Shown here in pieces: positions 17,173 through 25,057 of a stretch of 64,000 bases of DNA. The position numbers were made by a program, and so were the translations under genes. Positions within the stretch are counted from its first letter, which is position 1; each line of letters begins with the position of its first letter. The notes under the pieces were generated by a model that made no database searches, had not been told where the DNA came from, and was given only the letters and a program-made list of their open reading frames with translations. The stretch is from Prevotella sp. HUN102 (GTDB lineage Bacteria > Bacteroidota > Bacteroidia > Bacteroidales > Bacteroidaceae), in NCBI RefSeq assembly GCF_000688375.1, contig NZ_JIAF01000001.1:62001-126000 (forward strand), written 5' to 3'.

Positions 17173-18780
17173 TTATTTTTTCTTGTTTTCAATTGCAGTC
17201 TTTATAAAATCGAGGAACAGAGGATGCGGATTGAGCACCGTAGACTGGTATTCGGGATGGAACTGTGTGCCGATATACCACTTCAGTGAAGGGATTTCCA
17301 CAATTTCCACCAAATCACTTTCCGGATTTCGGCCGACGCACATCATACCGTTCTTCTCAAATTCCTTTTCATAGTCATTGTTGAACTCGTATCTGTGGCG
17401 ATGACGCTCCTGAATATGTTCCTGATTATAAATATTGAACGTGCGCGAGCCTTGACGGAGAATACATTCGTAAGCCCCCAGACGCATCGTGCCGCCCATA
17501 TTGGTAATGTTTTTCTGTTCCTCCATAATGTCGATAACGTTATGGATGGTCTTTTCGTCCATCTCGCGCGAATTGGCATCCTTGTAGCCCAACACGTTGC
17601 GCGCAAATTCTATTACCATCATCTGCATACCGAGACAGATACCGAATGTGGGAATATTATGCGTTCTGGTGTAGTGGGCTGCCACTATCTTTCCCTCGAT
17701 GCCGCGCTGTCCGAAACCCGGGCAAATCATAATTCCATCGAGTCCTTCGAGCTTTTCTGCCACATTCTTTTCCGTCAGTTCCTCAGAATTAACGAAGTGG
17801 ATTACCGTTTTGTGGTCGTTGTAGGTGCCGGCTTGCGAAAGTCCTTCGCGGATACTCTTGTAGGCATCCTGCAAGTCGTACTTGCCCACAAGGCCGATGT
17901 TGATTTCCTCGGTTGCCTTCTCGCGGCGTTCCAAGAACGCTTTCCACGGTCCGAGCGCAGGTGCGGGCTTTATTTCCTCACCACACTTGCGGAGAATGGC
18001 CACGTCGAGTCCCTGCTCCTGCATATTCACAGGCACTTCGTAGATGCTCGGAAGGTCTTCGCTCTGGATTACGCAGTCGAAATCCACGTTGCAGAATGCA
18101 GCCACCTTCTTGCGAATGCCGTCGTCAAGGTGCTTTTCGGTGCGAAGAACGAGCACATCAGGCTGAATGCCCACGCTCTGCAATTCCTTCACGCTGTGCT
18201 GAGTGGGCTTTGTTTTCAGTTCGCCTGCCGCGTTCAGGTAGGGCACGTAAGTAAGATGGAGGTTGATGGCCTTCCTGCCCAATTCCCATTTCATCTGACG
18301 GATTGCCTCTAGGAATGGTGCCGATTCGATGTCGCCAATCGTGCCTCCGATTTCCGTAATCACGAAGTCGTACTGGTTCTTCTGCCCGAGCTGCTTGATG
18401 TTTCGCTTTATTTCGTCCGTGATGTGGGGCACCACCTGAATGGTTTTCCCCAGATAGTCGCCACGCCGCTCCTTGTCTATCACGCTCTTGTAGATGCGTC
18501 CGGTAGTCATAGAGTTTGCCTTCGTGGTCTTTATGCCTGTAAAACGTTCGTAGTGTCCCAAGTCGAGGTCGGTTTCCATACCGTCCACCGTAACATAGCA
18601 TTCTCCGTGTTCGTATGGGTTCAGCGTTCCCGGGTCAATGTTTATGTATGGGTCGAACTTCTGGATAGTAATATTGTAACCTCTTGCTTGAAGAAGTTTT
18701 CCTATTGATGATGATATAATCCCTTTTCCGAGCGAGGACACAACACCACCAGTTACGAAAATGTACTTTGTTTCAGTCAC
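17173..18780 (-). CDS. pyrG: CTP synthase
   Basis: A 535-residue enzyme that aminates UTP to CTP using glutamine. The N-terminal synthase domain opens TKYIFVTGGVVSSLGKG and contains the ligand motif DPYINIDPGTLNPYEHGE. The C-terminal class-I glutamine amidotransferase domain has GICLGMQMMVIEFARN (nucleophile Cys) and FHPEYQS (His-x-Glu). It is the first gene of the pyrG-yidC-peptidase cluster, with a good -7 box upstream. Confidence 0.99.
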   Translation of the reverse strand: MTETKYIFVTGGVVSSLGKGIISSSIGKLLQARGYNITIQKFDPYINIDPGTLNPYEHGECYVTVDGMETDLDLGHYERFTGIKTTKANSMTTGRIYKSVIDKERRGDYLGKTIQVVPHITDEIKRNIKQLGQKNQYDFVITEIGGTIGDIESAPFLEAIRQMKWELGRKAINLHLTYVPYLNAAGELKTKPTQHSVKELQSVGIQPDVLVLRTEKHLDDGIRKKVAAFCNVDFDCVIQSEDLPSIYEVPVNMQEQGLDVAILRKCGEEIKPAPALGPWKAFLERREKATEEINIGLVGKYDLQDAYKSIREGLSQAGTYNDHKTVIHFVNSEELTEKNVAEKLEGLDGIMICPGFGQRGIEGKIVAAHYTRTHNIPTFGICLGMQMMVIEFARNVLGYKDANSREMDEKTIHNVIDIMEEQKNITNMGGTMRLGAYECILRQGSRTFNIYNQEHIQERHRHRYEFNNDYEKEFEKNGMMCVGRNPESDLVEIVEIPSLKWYIGTQFHPEYQSTVLNPHPLFLDFIKTAIENKKK

Positions 18781-18836
18781 GATTTTATATTTTTATATTA
18801 TTATCTTAGCTTGATATGCCCGTTTTAATCAATTTG

Positions 18837-18844
18837 CAAAGATA
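18837..18844 (-). promoter_or_regulatory. -7 box TATCTTTG for pyrG-yidC
   Basis: Minus-strand TATCTTTG fits TAnnTTTG and lies 57 nt upstream of the pyrG start codon. Confidence 0.6.
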
Positions 18845-19355
18845 GTAAAAAAACTATGAATATAGCCTAAAAAGAAGACGTTTTTTTAGCTCTTGTTTTT
18901 TTATTTGAAATTGTGTGTTTGAAGTTGATAAACAATAGGTTTGAAGGGAATGAAGGGTGGAAGGGAAAATGACAGACAGATGTTCAAAATTGTGCGTACG
19001 CTGTTTTTTGTTTATTTCCATCTTGCTTTGCTGCAATTTTCCCGTCTTTTCGCATCAGTCCGTCGCCTTTCATCATCCGAACAACCTGTTGGATTTCTTT
19101 TTCGGAAGGGCAATCTGCCTGAAAAACAGACAAAAAATATTGGAGTAGTTGATTTTGAATCCCCACCCGAAAGTTTGAGAATGGGGCTGCCATACTTATA
19201 TTGATGGCTTTTGGATAATACTGGTAGTAGTGAAAATGCCCCCCAGATAGCAATAAAAACGCATAACATAGGCATTGCTTGTAACAAAAATATCAAATTA
19301 CCAATAAACAATAGCTAAAGTTTATATTAGCAGTTAAAATATACTGATTATTTCG
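18845..19355. other. Gene-free gap left of the restriction-modification island
   Basis: Short overlapping frames occur on both strands, but none has a start, motif or composition of a real gene. Nothing else is recognised. The left junction of the restriction-modification island is probably in this gap. Confidence 0.5.
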
Positions 19356-19363
19356 TAACTTTG
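19356..19363 (+). promoter_or_regulatory. -7 box TAACTTTG for the m5C methyltransferase
   Basis: TAACTTTG fits TAnnTTTG and lies 21 nt upstream of the ATG at 19385, which supports that start over the upstream in-frame ATG at 19361 that overlaps the box. Confidence 0.6.
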
Positions 19364-19384
19364 CATTCTGTAATAAATGATAGT

Positions 19385-20386
19385 ATGGCTAAGAAACAAT
19401 ATACAGTAATTGATTTGTTTTGTGGCTCTGGTGGATTTTCACTAGGATTTGAATGGGTTGGATTCAGAAATATATTTTCAGTAGAATTGGACCCGGAAAT
19501 CTGCGAAACTTATAGACACAATTTCCCTAAACATAAACTACTTGAATGTGATATAACTACTTTGTCAAATGAAGAAGTAGTGAGACTTACCAAAGGAAAA
19601 CCTGTGGATGTTATTATAGGCGGTCCGCCTTGTCAGGGTTTCAGTATGGCTGGTAATATTGGCAGGAAGTTTATAGACGATCCCAGAAATAACCTATTCA
19701 AGGAATTTGTAAGAATAGTAGATGTAGTTCGCCCTAAATGCTTTGTTATGGAAAATGTAGCAAGGCTATATACCAGAAAGAAGGGCGAAACTAGAAACGA
19801 GATATTACAATGTTTCAGAGATTTAGGTTATGCAGTAGAAGCTAAGGTGGTACTGGCTTCTGAATATGGCGTACCTCAAAACAGAAGCCGTGTACTATTT
19901 ATAGGTAAGAAAACGGAAAATTTTATGGAAATGATACATTTCCCACATAAAGTATCTGGAGATAAACTTACTATCAAGGATGCCATAGACCGATTTCCAC
20001 CTTTGCAAAGTGGCGAAACTTCCAGCATACCCAATCACGAAGCTATGATACATTCTGAGCAAATGCTTGAAAAGATGCGTTATGTGAAGGACGGTGGCGA
20101 TAGGAATGATATACCCGAAAGCATACGACCGGAAAAGGGAGATGTTAGAAAGTATATTCGATATGATAGTACAAAGCCCTCTATCTGTATTACCGGAGAT
20201 ATGCGGAAGGTGTTTCACTATAACCAGAACAGAGCCTTAACGGTAAGAGAACTGGCTGCCATACAGACCTATCCGGATGATTTTGTATTTTTAGGTTCTA
20301 AATCAATTCAACAGCAAATGGTCGGTAATTCTGTACCGCCAGTATTAGCCAAGGCAATAGCAGAGGCAGTAAAAGAAATGTTATAA
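19385..20386 (+). CDS. DNA (cytosine-5) methyltransferase
   Basis: A 333-residue m5C methyltransferase with all main motifs in order: motif I DLFCGSGGFSLGF, motif IV GGPPCQGFSMAG (catalytic Cys in PCQ), motif VI FVMENVARLY, motif VIII QNRSRVLF, motif IX RALTVRELAAIQTYPDDF and motif X QQMVGNSVPPVLAKAIAEA. The target-recognition region between VIII and IX is short (about 90 residues). Stop and start overlap with the next gene (TAATG). The region is clearly more AT-rich than pyrG and relA on either side, a sign of transfer. Functional partner: the D12 methyltransferase and HNH nuclease that follow. Confidence 0.95.
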   Translation: MAKKQYTVIDLFCGSGGFSLGFEWVGFRNIFSVELDPEICETYRHNFPKHKLLECDITTLSNEEVVRLTKGKPVDVIIGGPPCQGFSMAGNIGRKFIDDPRNNLFKEFVRIVDVVRPKCFVMENVARLYTRKKGETRNEILQCFRDLGYAVEAKVVLASEYGVPQNRSRVLFIGKKTENFMEMIHFPHKVSGDKLTIKDAIDRFPPLQSGETSSIPNHEAMIHSEQMLEKMRYVKDGGDRNDIPESIRPEKGDVRKYIRYDSTKPSICITGDMRKVFHYNQNRALTVRELAAIQTYPDDFVFLGSKSIQQQMVGNSVPPVLAKAIAEAVKEML

Positions 20387-21396
20387 TGGCACATAAGTAT
20401 CCAAAGCTAAATTATATTGGTAATAAGGAAAAAATATCGGAATGGATAACTTCCCTTATCCCTTCCGATGCAGAATCATTATTAGATGTTTTTTCTGGTG
20501 GTTCTTCCATAGGTTATACTGCAAAGAATAAAGGTTTAACAGTATATTCTAATGACATACTTACTATAAACTACTATATAGCCAAGGCTATCATAGAAAA
20601 TAATAGCGAAACATTAACAGAGGAAGATATTAATACTATTTTTTCCGGCGAGCCAATAGAGGGTTTTATGTATGAGAATTATGCAGATACATATTACTTC
20701 CCTGATGAATGTAAACAGTTGGATTTATATCGTGCAAATATAGAAAAACTACTTACGGAATACAAACGAGCATTAGCTTTAGTTCTAATGCGGCGTGCTA
20801 TGATTCGTAAAATGCCTTATTCCAGATTCACAATCAAATGGGATAAGATTAAGCAATTAAGGGATGAAAATTATAGCTACCGTGTTTACAAGCGTAAAAG
20901 GGCTTATCATAATAAATCATTCAAATTTCACTTTGAAGATAACTTAAAGGCATATAACGAAGCCGTTTTTGATAATGAGAAGAATAACAAAGCATATAAC
21001 CTCGATGTATTTGAGGCATTAAAATCTATTAAGGCGGATGTGATATATATGGATCCGCCTTACGCTGGTACTATGTGTGATTATTATGGCTTCTATAATC
21101 TTTTGGATGAATACATAGAAGGAAAGAAGACAGCACCTTTTGCAAATAACTTTGTAGATAGGAAAACGGTAGTAGATTTGTTTGATAATTTATTTTCTAA
21201 TTTATCAAACTATAAGTATTGGATGCTGAGTTACAACAGCCGTTCTTATCCTACAAAAGATATGCTTATGGAACTGCTTTCTAAATACTCAAAGGATGTT
21301 ACCTTATATGAAATGCCCTATGCCTATAAAGTAACTGGTAAGGAAAAGAAACAAAAAGATATTGAATATTTATTTGTAGTAAAAAATGAAAAATAG
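20386..21396 (+). CDS. DNA adenine-N6 methyltransferase (D12 class, Dam-like)
   Basis: A 336-residue m6A methyltransferase. The N-terminus KLNYIGNKEKISEWI matches the D12-class cofactor-binding start, motif I is LLDVFSGGSSIGY, and the catalytic motif IV is VIYMDPPYAGTM (DPPY). A segment about residues 120-200 is rich in Lys/Tyr and probably forms the target-recognition part. It overlaps the m5C methyltransferase stop by 1 nt and the following gene by 11 nt, so all are one operon. In a restriction system with an asymmetric site, the two enzymes would each protect one strand. Confidence 0.93.
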   Translation: MAHKYPKLNYIGNKEKISEWITSLIPSDAESLLDVFSGGSSIGYTAKNKGLTVYSNDILTINYYIAKAIIENNSETLTEEDINTIFSGEPIEGFMYENYADTYYFPDECKQLDLYRANIEKLLTEYKRALALVLMRRAMIRKMPYSRFTIKWDKIKQLRDENYSYRVYKRKRAYHNKSFKFHFEDNLKAYNEAVFDNEKNNKAYNLDVFEALKSIKADVIYMDPPYAGTMCDYYGFYNLLDEYIEGKKTAPFANNFVDRKTVVDLFDNLFSNLSNYKYWMLSYNSRSYPTKDMLMELLSKYSKDVTLYEMPYAYKVTGKEKKQKDIEYLFVVKNEK

Positions 21397-21853
21397 AGTA
21401 AATCAAGTCTACGAGGAATATTGGAATTATACTGCTGCCTTTACTGATTTTAACGGTGAAAAATTTTTGCGTGCAGTAAGGGCTTGTGTTGATTTCCTAA
21501 ATGTAAATCCCGGTATTTATGACCCCTCTAATGCGAATGACAAAAAGTATGAAAACTTGCAGTTGTATTTTGATGAGAAGTGTAAGGTAGGTGCTGAACA
21601 TCTTATAGATAGAACACCGTCTTACCGAAAGATGATAAACCAACTCGTTAAAATTGGAGTTATCAATCCATTCTTGAATGGATATCCTTATGAAACCTTA
21701 GATTTGTTAGAAGCCACTACTGATAAAAAACGAAAAAGAATTTTATCTAAGATAGTGTATAAATACGCTAATTTGTGTAATTCCACAACTAATCAAAGAA
21801 AGAAAATACAATCAAATAGGACATCTAAGAAACCTGTTAGGCAGATTAGATGA
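21386..21853 (+). CDS. N-terminal part of the frameshifted HNH restriction endonuclease
   Basis: A 155-residue frame that starts MKNRVNQVYEEYWNYTAAF, overlapping the m6A methyltransferase stop by 11 nt. It is family-like up to about residue 138 (YKYANLCNSTTNQ) and then becomes a short basic tail without likeness to the rest. The next frame, open from 21756, takes over with RKYNQIGHLRNLLGRLDDL. The two parts are best read as one nuclease of about 317 residues interrupted by a one-base shift within the A-rich tract at about 21793-21806. This half would hold the DNA-binding or recognition part. Confidence 0.75.
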   Translation: MKNRVNQVYEEYWNYTAAFTDFNGEKFLRAVRACVDFLNVNPGIYDPSNANDKKYENLQLYFDEKCKVGAEHLIDRTPSYRKMINQLVKIGVINPFLNGYPYETLDLLEATTDKKRKRILSKIVYKYANLCNSTTNQRKKIQSNRTSKKPVRQIR

Positions 21854-21854
21854 T

Positions 21855-22340
21855 TTGGCTATTGTTGATGGTACTATATATTTTGAAACAGATGCTCAAA
21901 AACTCTTCGGCAATGAACCTGAAAGACAAAAGGAATGCAGGGACCCTTACTTGCAAAGGCTCTATAAAAGGGAGCTTGAGGAAGAAAGTATGTCTTTCCT
22001 GAAAAGCACAACCCCAAAATGTATGCTTGAGAGCCTAGACCACCCAGTATTAATAGCAAGCCATATTAAACCATATAAGGTTTCTGACGAAAAGGAAGAA
22101 TTTGATGTTAATAACGGATTGCTGCTAAGTAGGAATCTGGATTCTTTATTTGACTTAGGTTATATTACGTTTAATGATGATGGAACTATTAAGCCTTCAA
22201 AAGTTTTATCTGAAGATATGAAAGCATATCTTAGCCAGTATAAACTTAATGCTTATTTCATTAATTCAAAACGAATGCAATATATGCAGTATCATAGGGA
22301 ATATGTTTTTGAAAAAAGAATTTCTATAAGACGTAGGTAG
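21855..22340 (+). CDS. HNH nuclease part of the frameshifted restriction endonuclease
   Basis: A 161-residue frame with only a TTG start at 21855 and no ATG near it; the same frame is open upstream to 21756. It carries a clear HNH_2-type nuclease: LIASHIKPYKVSDEKEEF (first His), NNGLLLSRNLDSLFDLG (Asn and His-replacing region), and ITFNDDGTIKPS. This module is common in Bacteroidetes type II restriction enzymes. The catalytic half lies in the +1 frame relative to the upstream half, so the enzyme is either inactive, made by programmed frameshifting, or the sequence has an error. Confidence 0.8.
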   Translation: MAIVDGTIYFETDAQKLFGNEPERQKECRDPYLQRLYKRELEEESMSFLKSTTPKCMLESLDHPVLIASHIKPYKVSDEKEEFDVNNGLLLSRNLDSLFDLGYITFNDDGTIKPSKVLSEDMKAYLSQYKLNAYFINSKRMQYMQYHREYVFEKRISIRRR

Positions 22341-22408
22341 TTTATTAATATCAAATTAGCAATCTTCTTCCCTTGTTTCGGGATGTAAGGAGAGACTCTT
22401 GTTTCAGG

Positions 22409-22535
22409 TTTGTAAGTGCTTGAAGATCAGAATGTGTTTTAATGACTTTCAAACGTGCGAAGATTGCATTCCAATCTTCGCACGTTTGCATTCTATTTTT
22501 GCGAAGAATAGACTGCAATCTTCGCACGTTTGTAA
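22409..22535 (+). repeat. TTCGCA dispersed repeat, locus A
   Basis: The left flank TTTGTAAGTGCTTGAAGATCA is followed after 27 nt by AAACGTGCGAAGATTGCATT, its inverted partner CCAATCTTCGCACGTTTGCA, and another GCGAAG...CTTCGC pair. It folds as stacked hairpins. It lies alone in the gap between the HNH gene and relA; the rest of the 392-nt gap shows nothing else. Confidence 0.8.
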
Positions 22536-22732
22536 ACTGGGGTTGCGAAGGGAATGAGATTGGGGTGGGAGAGAAGGAAGGTTTTGTATGCTTGGGAGCG
22601 CAATCACGTCGGGATATTAAGTCGAGGGAGAGTGGGTATGGGGAGATATAGGGGCTTGTGCCATTGGGCAGAGGATGGAAAGTGCTGAAAAGAAAAACGT
22701 GTGAGCGAAATTAGGTTTCGCCCACACGTCTG

Positions 22733-24943
22733 TCAGATTCTCATTACTTGCTTTACGCCTCTGATGTTGGCAAGTTTCTTGATGAGGAGTTTCAGTTTTG
22801 AAGTATCGTCGATGAGGACGACGAGATTGCCCGAGAACAGGCCGTCGTGCGAATCTATGCTGATGGAGCGCATCGTAACCTTGTCTTCCTTTGCGATGAC
22901 GTTGGTAATGTTGCTCACGATTCCGATGTCGTCGTTGCCTATGATTCGCAGGGTAATGGTGTAAACGGAACCTCCCTTGCCGCTCCAGCAAGCCTTCACG
23001 ATACGATAGCCAAAGCGTTTGCGCAGTTCGGGTGCGTTGGGGCAGTTCGTCCGGTGAATCTTGATGCCGCCATTTACGGTTACGAATCCGAATACAGGGT
23101 CGCCATAGATGGGATGACAGCATTTGGAAAGCGAGAAATCTACGCCCTTGAGATTCTCGTCTATCACGAGTACGTCCTCATTTGCCTTGATGAATTGTTC
23201 TGTATTGGCATCGAATTCAAAGTTTTCCGCGCTTTCGGCTTCTTTCGGCAGATTTTGGCCGTGCTCTCTTTCGTATATCTTCTGATACTCCTCGATGACG
23301 TAGTTGGGGTCGAGTTTCTCTTCGGCTATCTGTCTGTAAAATTCAGATGCTTCCTTGTAGCCGAGTTTCTTGAGCAGATGCTGAAGGATGGAGTCGTCTA
23401 TTTCAATCTTCTTGTTCTTGAATCTTCTTTCGAGCAGTTCCTTTGCATAGAGTCCCTCCTTTGCCTGAGTTTCTTTCAGAGCCAGTCTTATTTTTGCTTT
23501 TGCACGCGAGGACTTCACTATCTTGAGCCATTCCCGCTTGGGCTTTTGAGTGCTTGAGGTAAGCACTTCCACGGTGTCGCCGCTGTGGAGTTCGCTCCTG
23601 AAGGATATGTTCTTGCCGTTTACTTTTCCGCCCACGCATTGGTTGCCCACCTTGGAGTGGATATGGTAGGCGAAATCGAGCAGGGTTGCACCTTTGGGAA
23701 ACTTCAGCAGGTCGCCCTTGGGCGTGAACACGTATATCTCCTTGTCGTAGAGGTCGAGCTTGAACTGGTCCATCACTTCGAGGTTGTCGCCGGCTTCGAG
23801 CGCAGTGCGTATGGATGCGAGCCAGCCGTCCATACCGCCGCCCGACTTCACGCCCTTGTATCGCCAGTGTGCGGCCAGTCCGTGCTCGGCAATCTCGTCC
23901 ATCCGCTCGGTTCTTATCTGCACTTCCACCCATTTGTGTTCTGCGCCCAGCACGGTGATGTGCAGACATTCGTAGCCGTTTGATTTCGGTACGGAAATCC
24001 AGTCGCGCAGTCGCTTCGGGTTGGGTTGGTACATATCCGTTACGATGGAATAAGCCTGCCAGCACTGCATCTTCTCTTTCTCTTCCGGAGAATCGAGGAT
24101 GATGCGGATGGCGAAGAGGTCGTAGATGCCCTCGAAGCTGCATTTCTGCTTCTTCATCTTCTGCCATATCGAGTGGATGGACTTTGTGCGGCCCTTGATG
24201 TGGAACTTCAGTCCGGCTTCCTTCAGATGTCTGCTCACAGGGTCTATGAATCCCTTGATGTAGGCATCGCGGGCAGCTTTCGTCTCGTTCAGCTTTTCCT
24301 TGATATGATAGTAGGCATCGTGCTCGAGATATTTCAGGGAGAGGTCCTCGAGTTCGCTCTTCAACTGGTAGAGACCGAGTTTGTGGGCCAACGGTGCATA
24401 GAGATAGCTCGCCTCTTCAGAGACTTCCCGCTGTGCCTCCTTGTTGGGAGTGTCCCTTATCTGTCGCATCAGGTTTACCCTGTCGGCTATCATTATCAGG
24501 ATTACTCTCATATCCTCGGCAAAGGATACGAGGAGATTGCGGAAGTTTTCGCTCTCAATGGTGGGGCTTTTCTGGTAAAGGCTCTTTATGCGGACGATTC
24601 CGTCGATAATCTTCGATACGCCTTCGCCATACTCTCTGCCTATCTCTTCGGATGTGGAATAGCCTCCCTGAACGCTGTCGTAGAGCAGGATGGCGATGAC
24701 GGAATCCCTCTTCAGGCCGATGTCCTTTGCGGCAATTATTGCAGTTTGGATGGCGCACAGCAGACTGTTCAAGCCGAAAATGTTTCGCTCGATGAGTCCG
24801 TTCTGTTCTGCAAGCGTGAAATGCTCCGTGAGTTTTTCCTCGTCTTGCGCCGATAAACTGTCTTCCAGATAAGTCTTCAGTTGTTGAAAAAGTGCTTTTG
24901 CCGTTTCTTTTTCTTCTTCAGTAAAAAACATTCTTGTTTCCAT
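22733..24943 (-). CDS. relA: RelA/SpoT-family (p)ppGpp synthetase, hydrolase site degenerate
   Basis: A 736-residue RSH protein from the ATG at 24943 (METRMFFTEEEKE). Order: HD-like domain (about 30-190), synthetase domain (FHIKGRTKSIHSIWQKM, SVPKSNGYECLHITV, VEVQIRTERMDEIAEHG), TGS domain (VFTPKGDLLKFPKGATLLDFA) and a C-terminal ACT domain (ITLRIIGNDDIGIVSNITNV). The HDxxED metal motif of the hydrolase is replaced by LLYDSVQGG and the earlier His is missing, so this should be a synthetase-only RelA type responding to starved ribosomes. A -7 box lies at 24965-24972. Confidence 0.93.
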   Translation of the reverse strand: METRMFFTEEEKETAKALFQQLKTYLEDSLSAQDEEKLTEHFTLAEQNGLIERNIFGLNSLLCAIQTAIIAAKDIGLKRDSVIAILLYDSVQGGYSTSEEIGREYGEGVSKIIDGIVRIKSLYQKSPTIESENFRNLLVSFAEDMRVILIMIADRVNLMRQIRDTPNKEAQREVSEEASYLYAPLAHKLGLYQLKSELEDLSLKYLEHDAYYHIKEKLNETKAARDAYIKGFIDPVSRHLKEAGLKFHIKGRTKSIHSIWQKMKKQKCSFEGIYDLFAIRIILDSPEEKEKMQCWQAYSIVTDMYQPNPKRLRDWISVPKSNGYECLHITVLGAEHKWVEVQIRTERMDEIAEHGLAAHWRYKGVKSGGGMDGWLASIRTALEAGDNLEVMDQFKLDLYDKEIYVFTPKGDLLKFPKGATLLDFAYHIHSKVGNQCVGGKVNGKNISFRSELHSGDTVEVLTSSTQKPKREWLKIVKSSRAKAKIRLALKETQAKEGLYAKELLERRFKNKKIEIDDSILQHLLKKLGYKEASEFYRQIAEEKLDPNYVIEEYQKIYEREHGQNLPKEAESAENFEFDANTEQFIKANEDVLVIDENLKGVDFSLSKCCHPIYGDPVFGFVTVNGGIKIHRTNCPNAPELRKRFGYRIVKACWSGKGGSVYTITLRIIGNDDIGIVSNITNVIAKEDKVTMRSISIDSHDGLFSGNLVVLIDDTSKLKLLIKKLANIRGVKQVMRI

Positions 24944-24964
24944 AACCGTCAATAATATGCGACA

Positions 24965-24972
24965 CAAAGGTA
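24965..24972 (-). promoter_or_regulatory. -7 box TACCTTTG for relA
   Basis: Minus-strand TACCTTTG lies 21 nt upstream of the ATG at 24943. It also argues against the upstream in-frame start at 24967, which lies inside it. Confidence 0.6.
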
Positions 24973-25014
24973 CAAAAAAAAGCCAAAACGCCTTGCCTTT
25001 TAAGAAAAAGTAAG

Positions 25015-25022
25015 TATATTTG
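25015..25022 (+). promoter_or_regulatory. -7 box TATATTTG for the DUF4301 gene
   Basis: TATATTTG with a TTG at 24993-24995 and a 19-nt spacer fits the Bacteroidetes promoter. It is divergent from the relA promoter. Confidence 0.6.
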
Positions 25023-25057
25023 TAAGAGACTAATCAATCATTTAAATTATCAATCAA

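Noticed and set aside
17395-18312. A 305-codon plus-strand frame over pyrG
   Set aside because: It is an antisense shadow of CTP synthase with no motifs of its own.
22451-22535. Possible CRISPR array, because of repeated TTCGCA words at several loci
   Set aside because: The units alternate in orientation and are not separated by spacers of equal length, and no cas genes are present. They fit a palindromic dispersed repeat.
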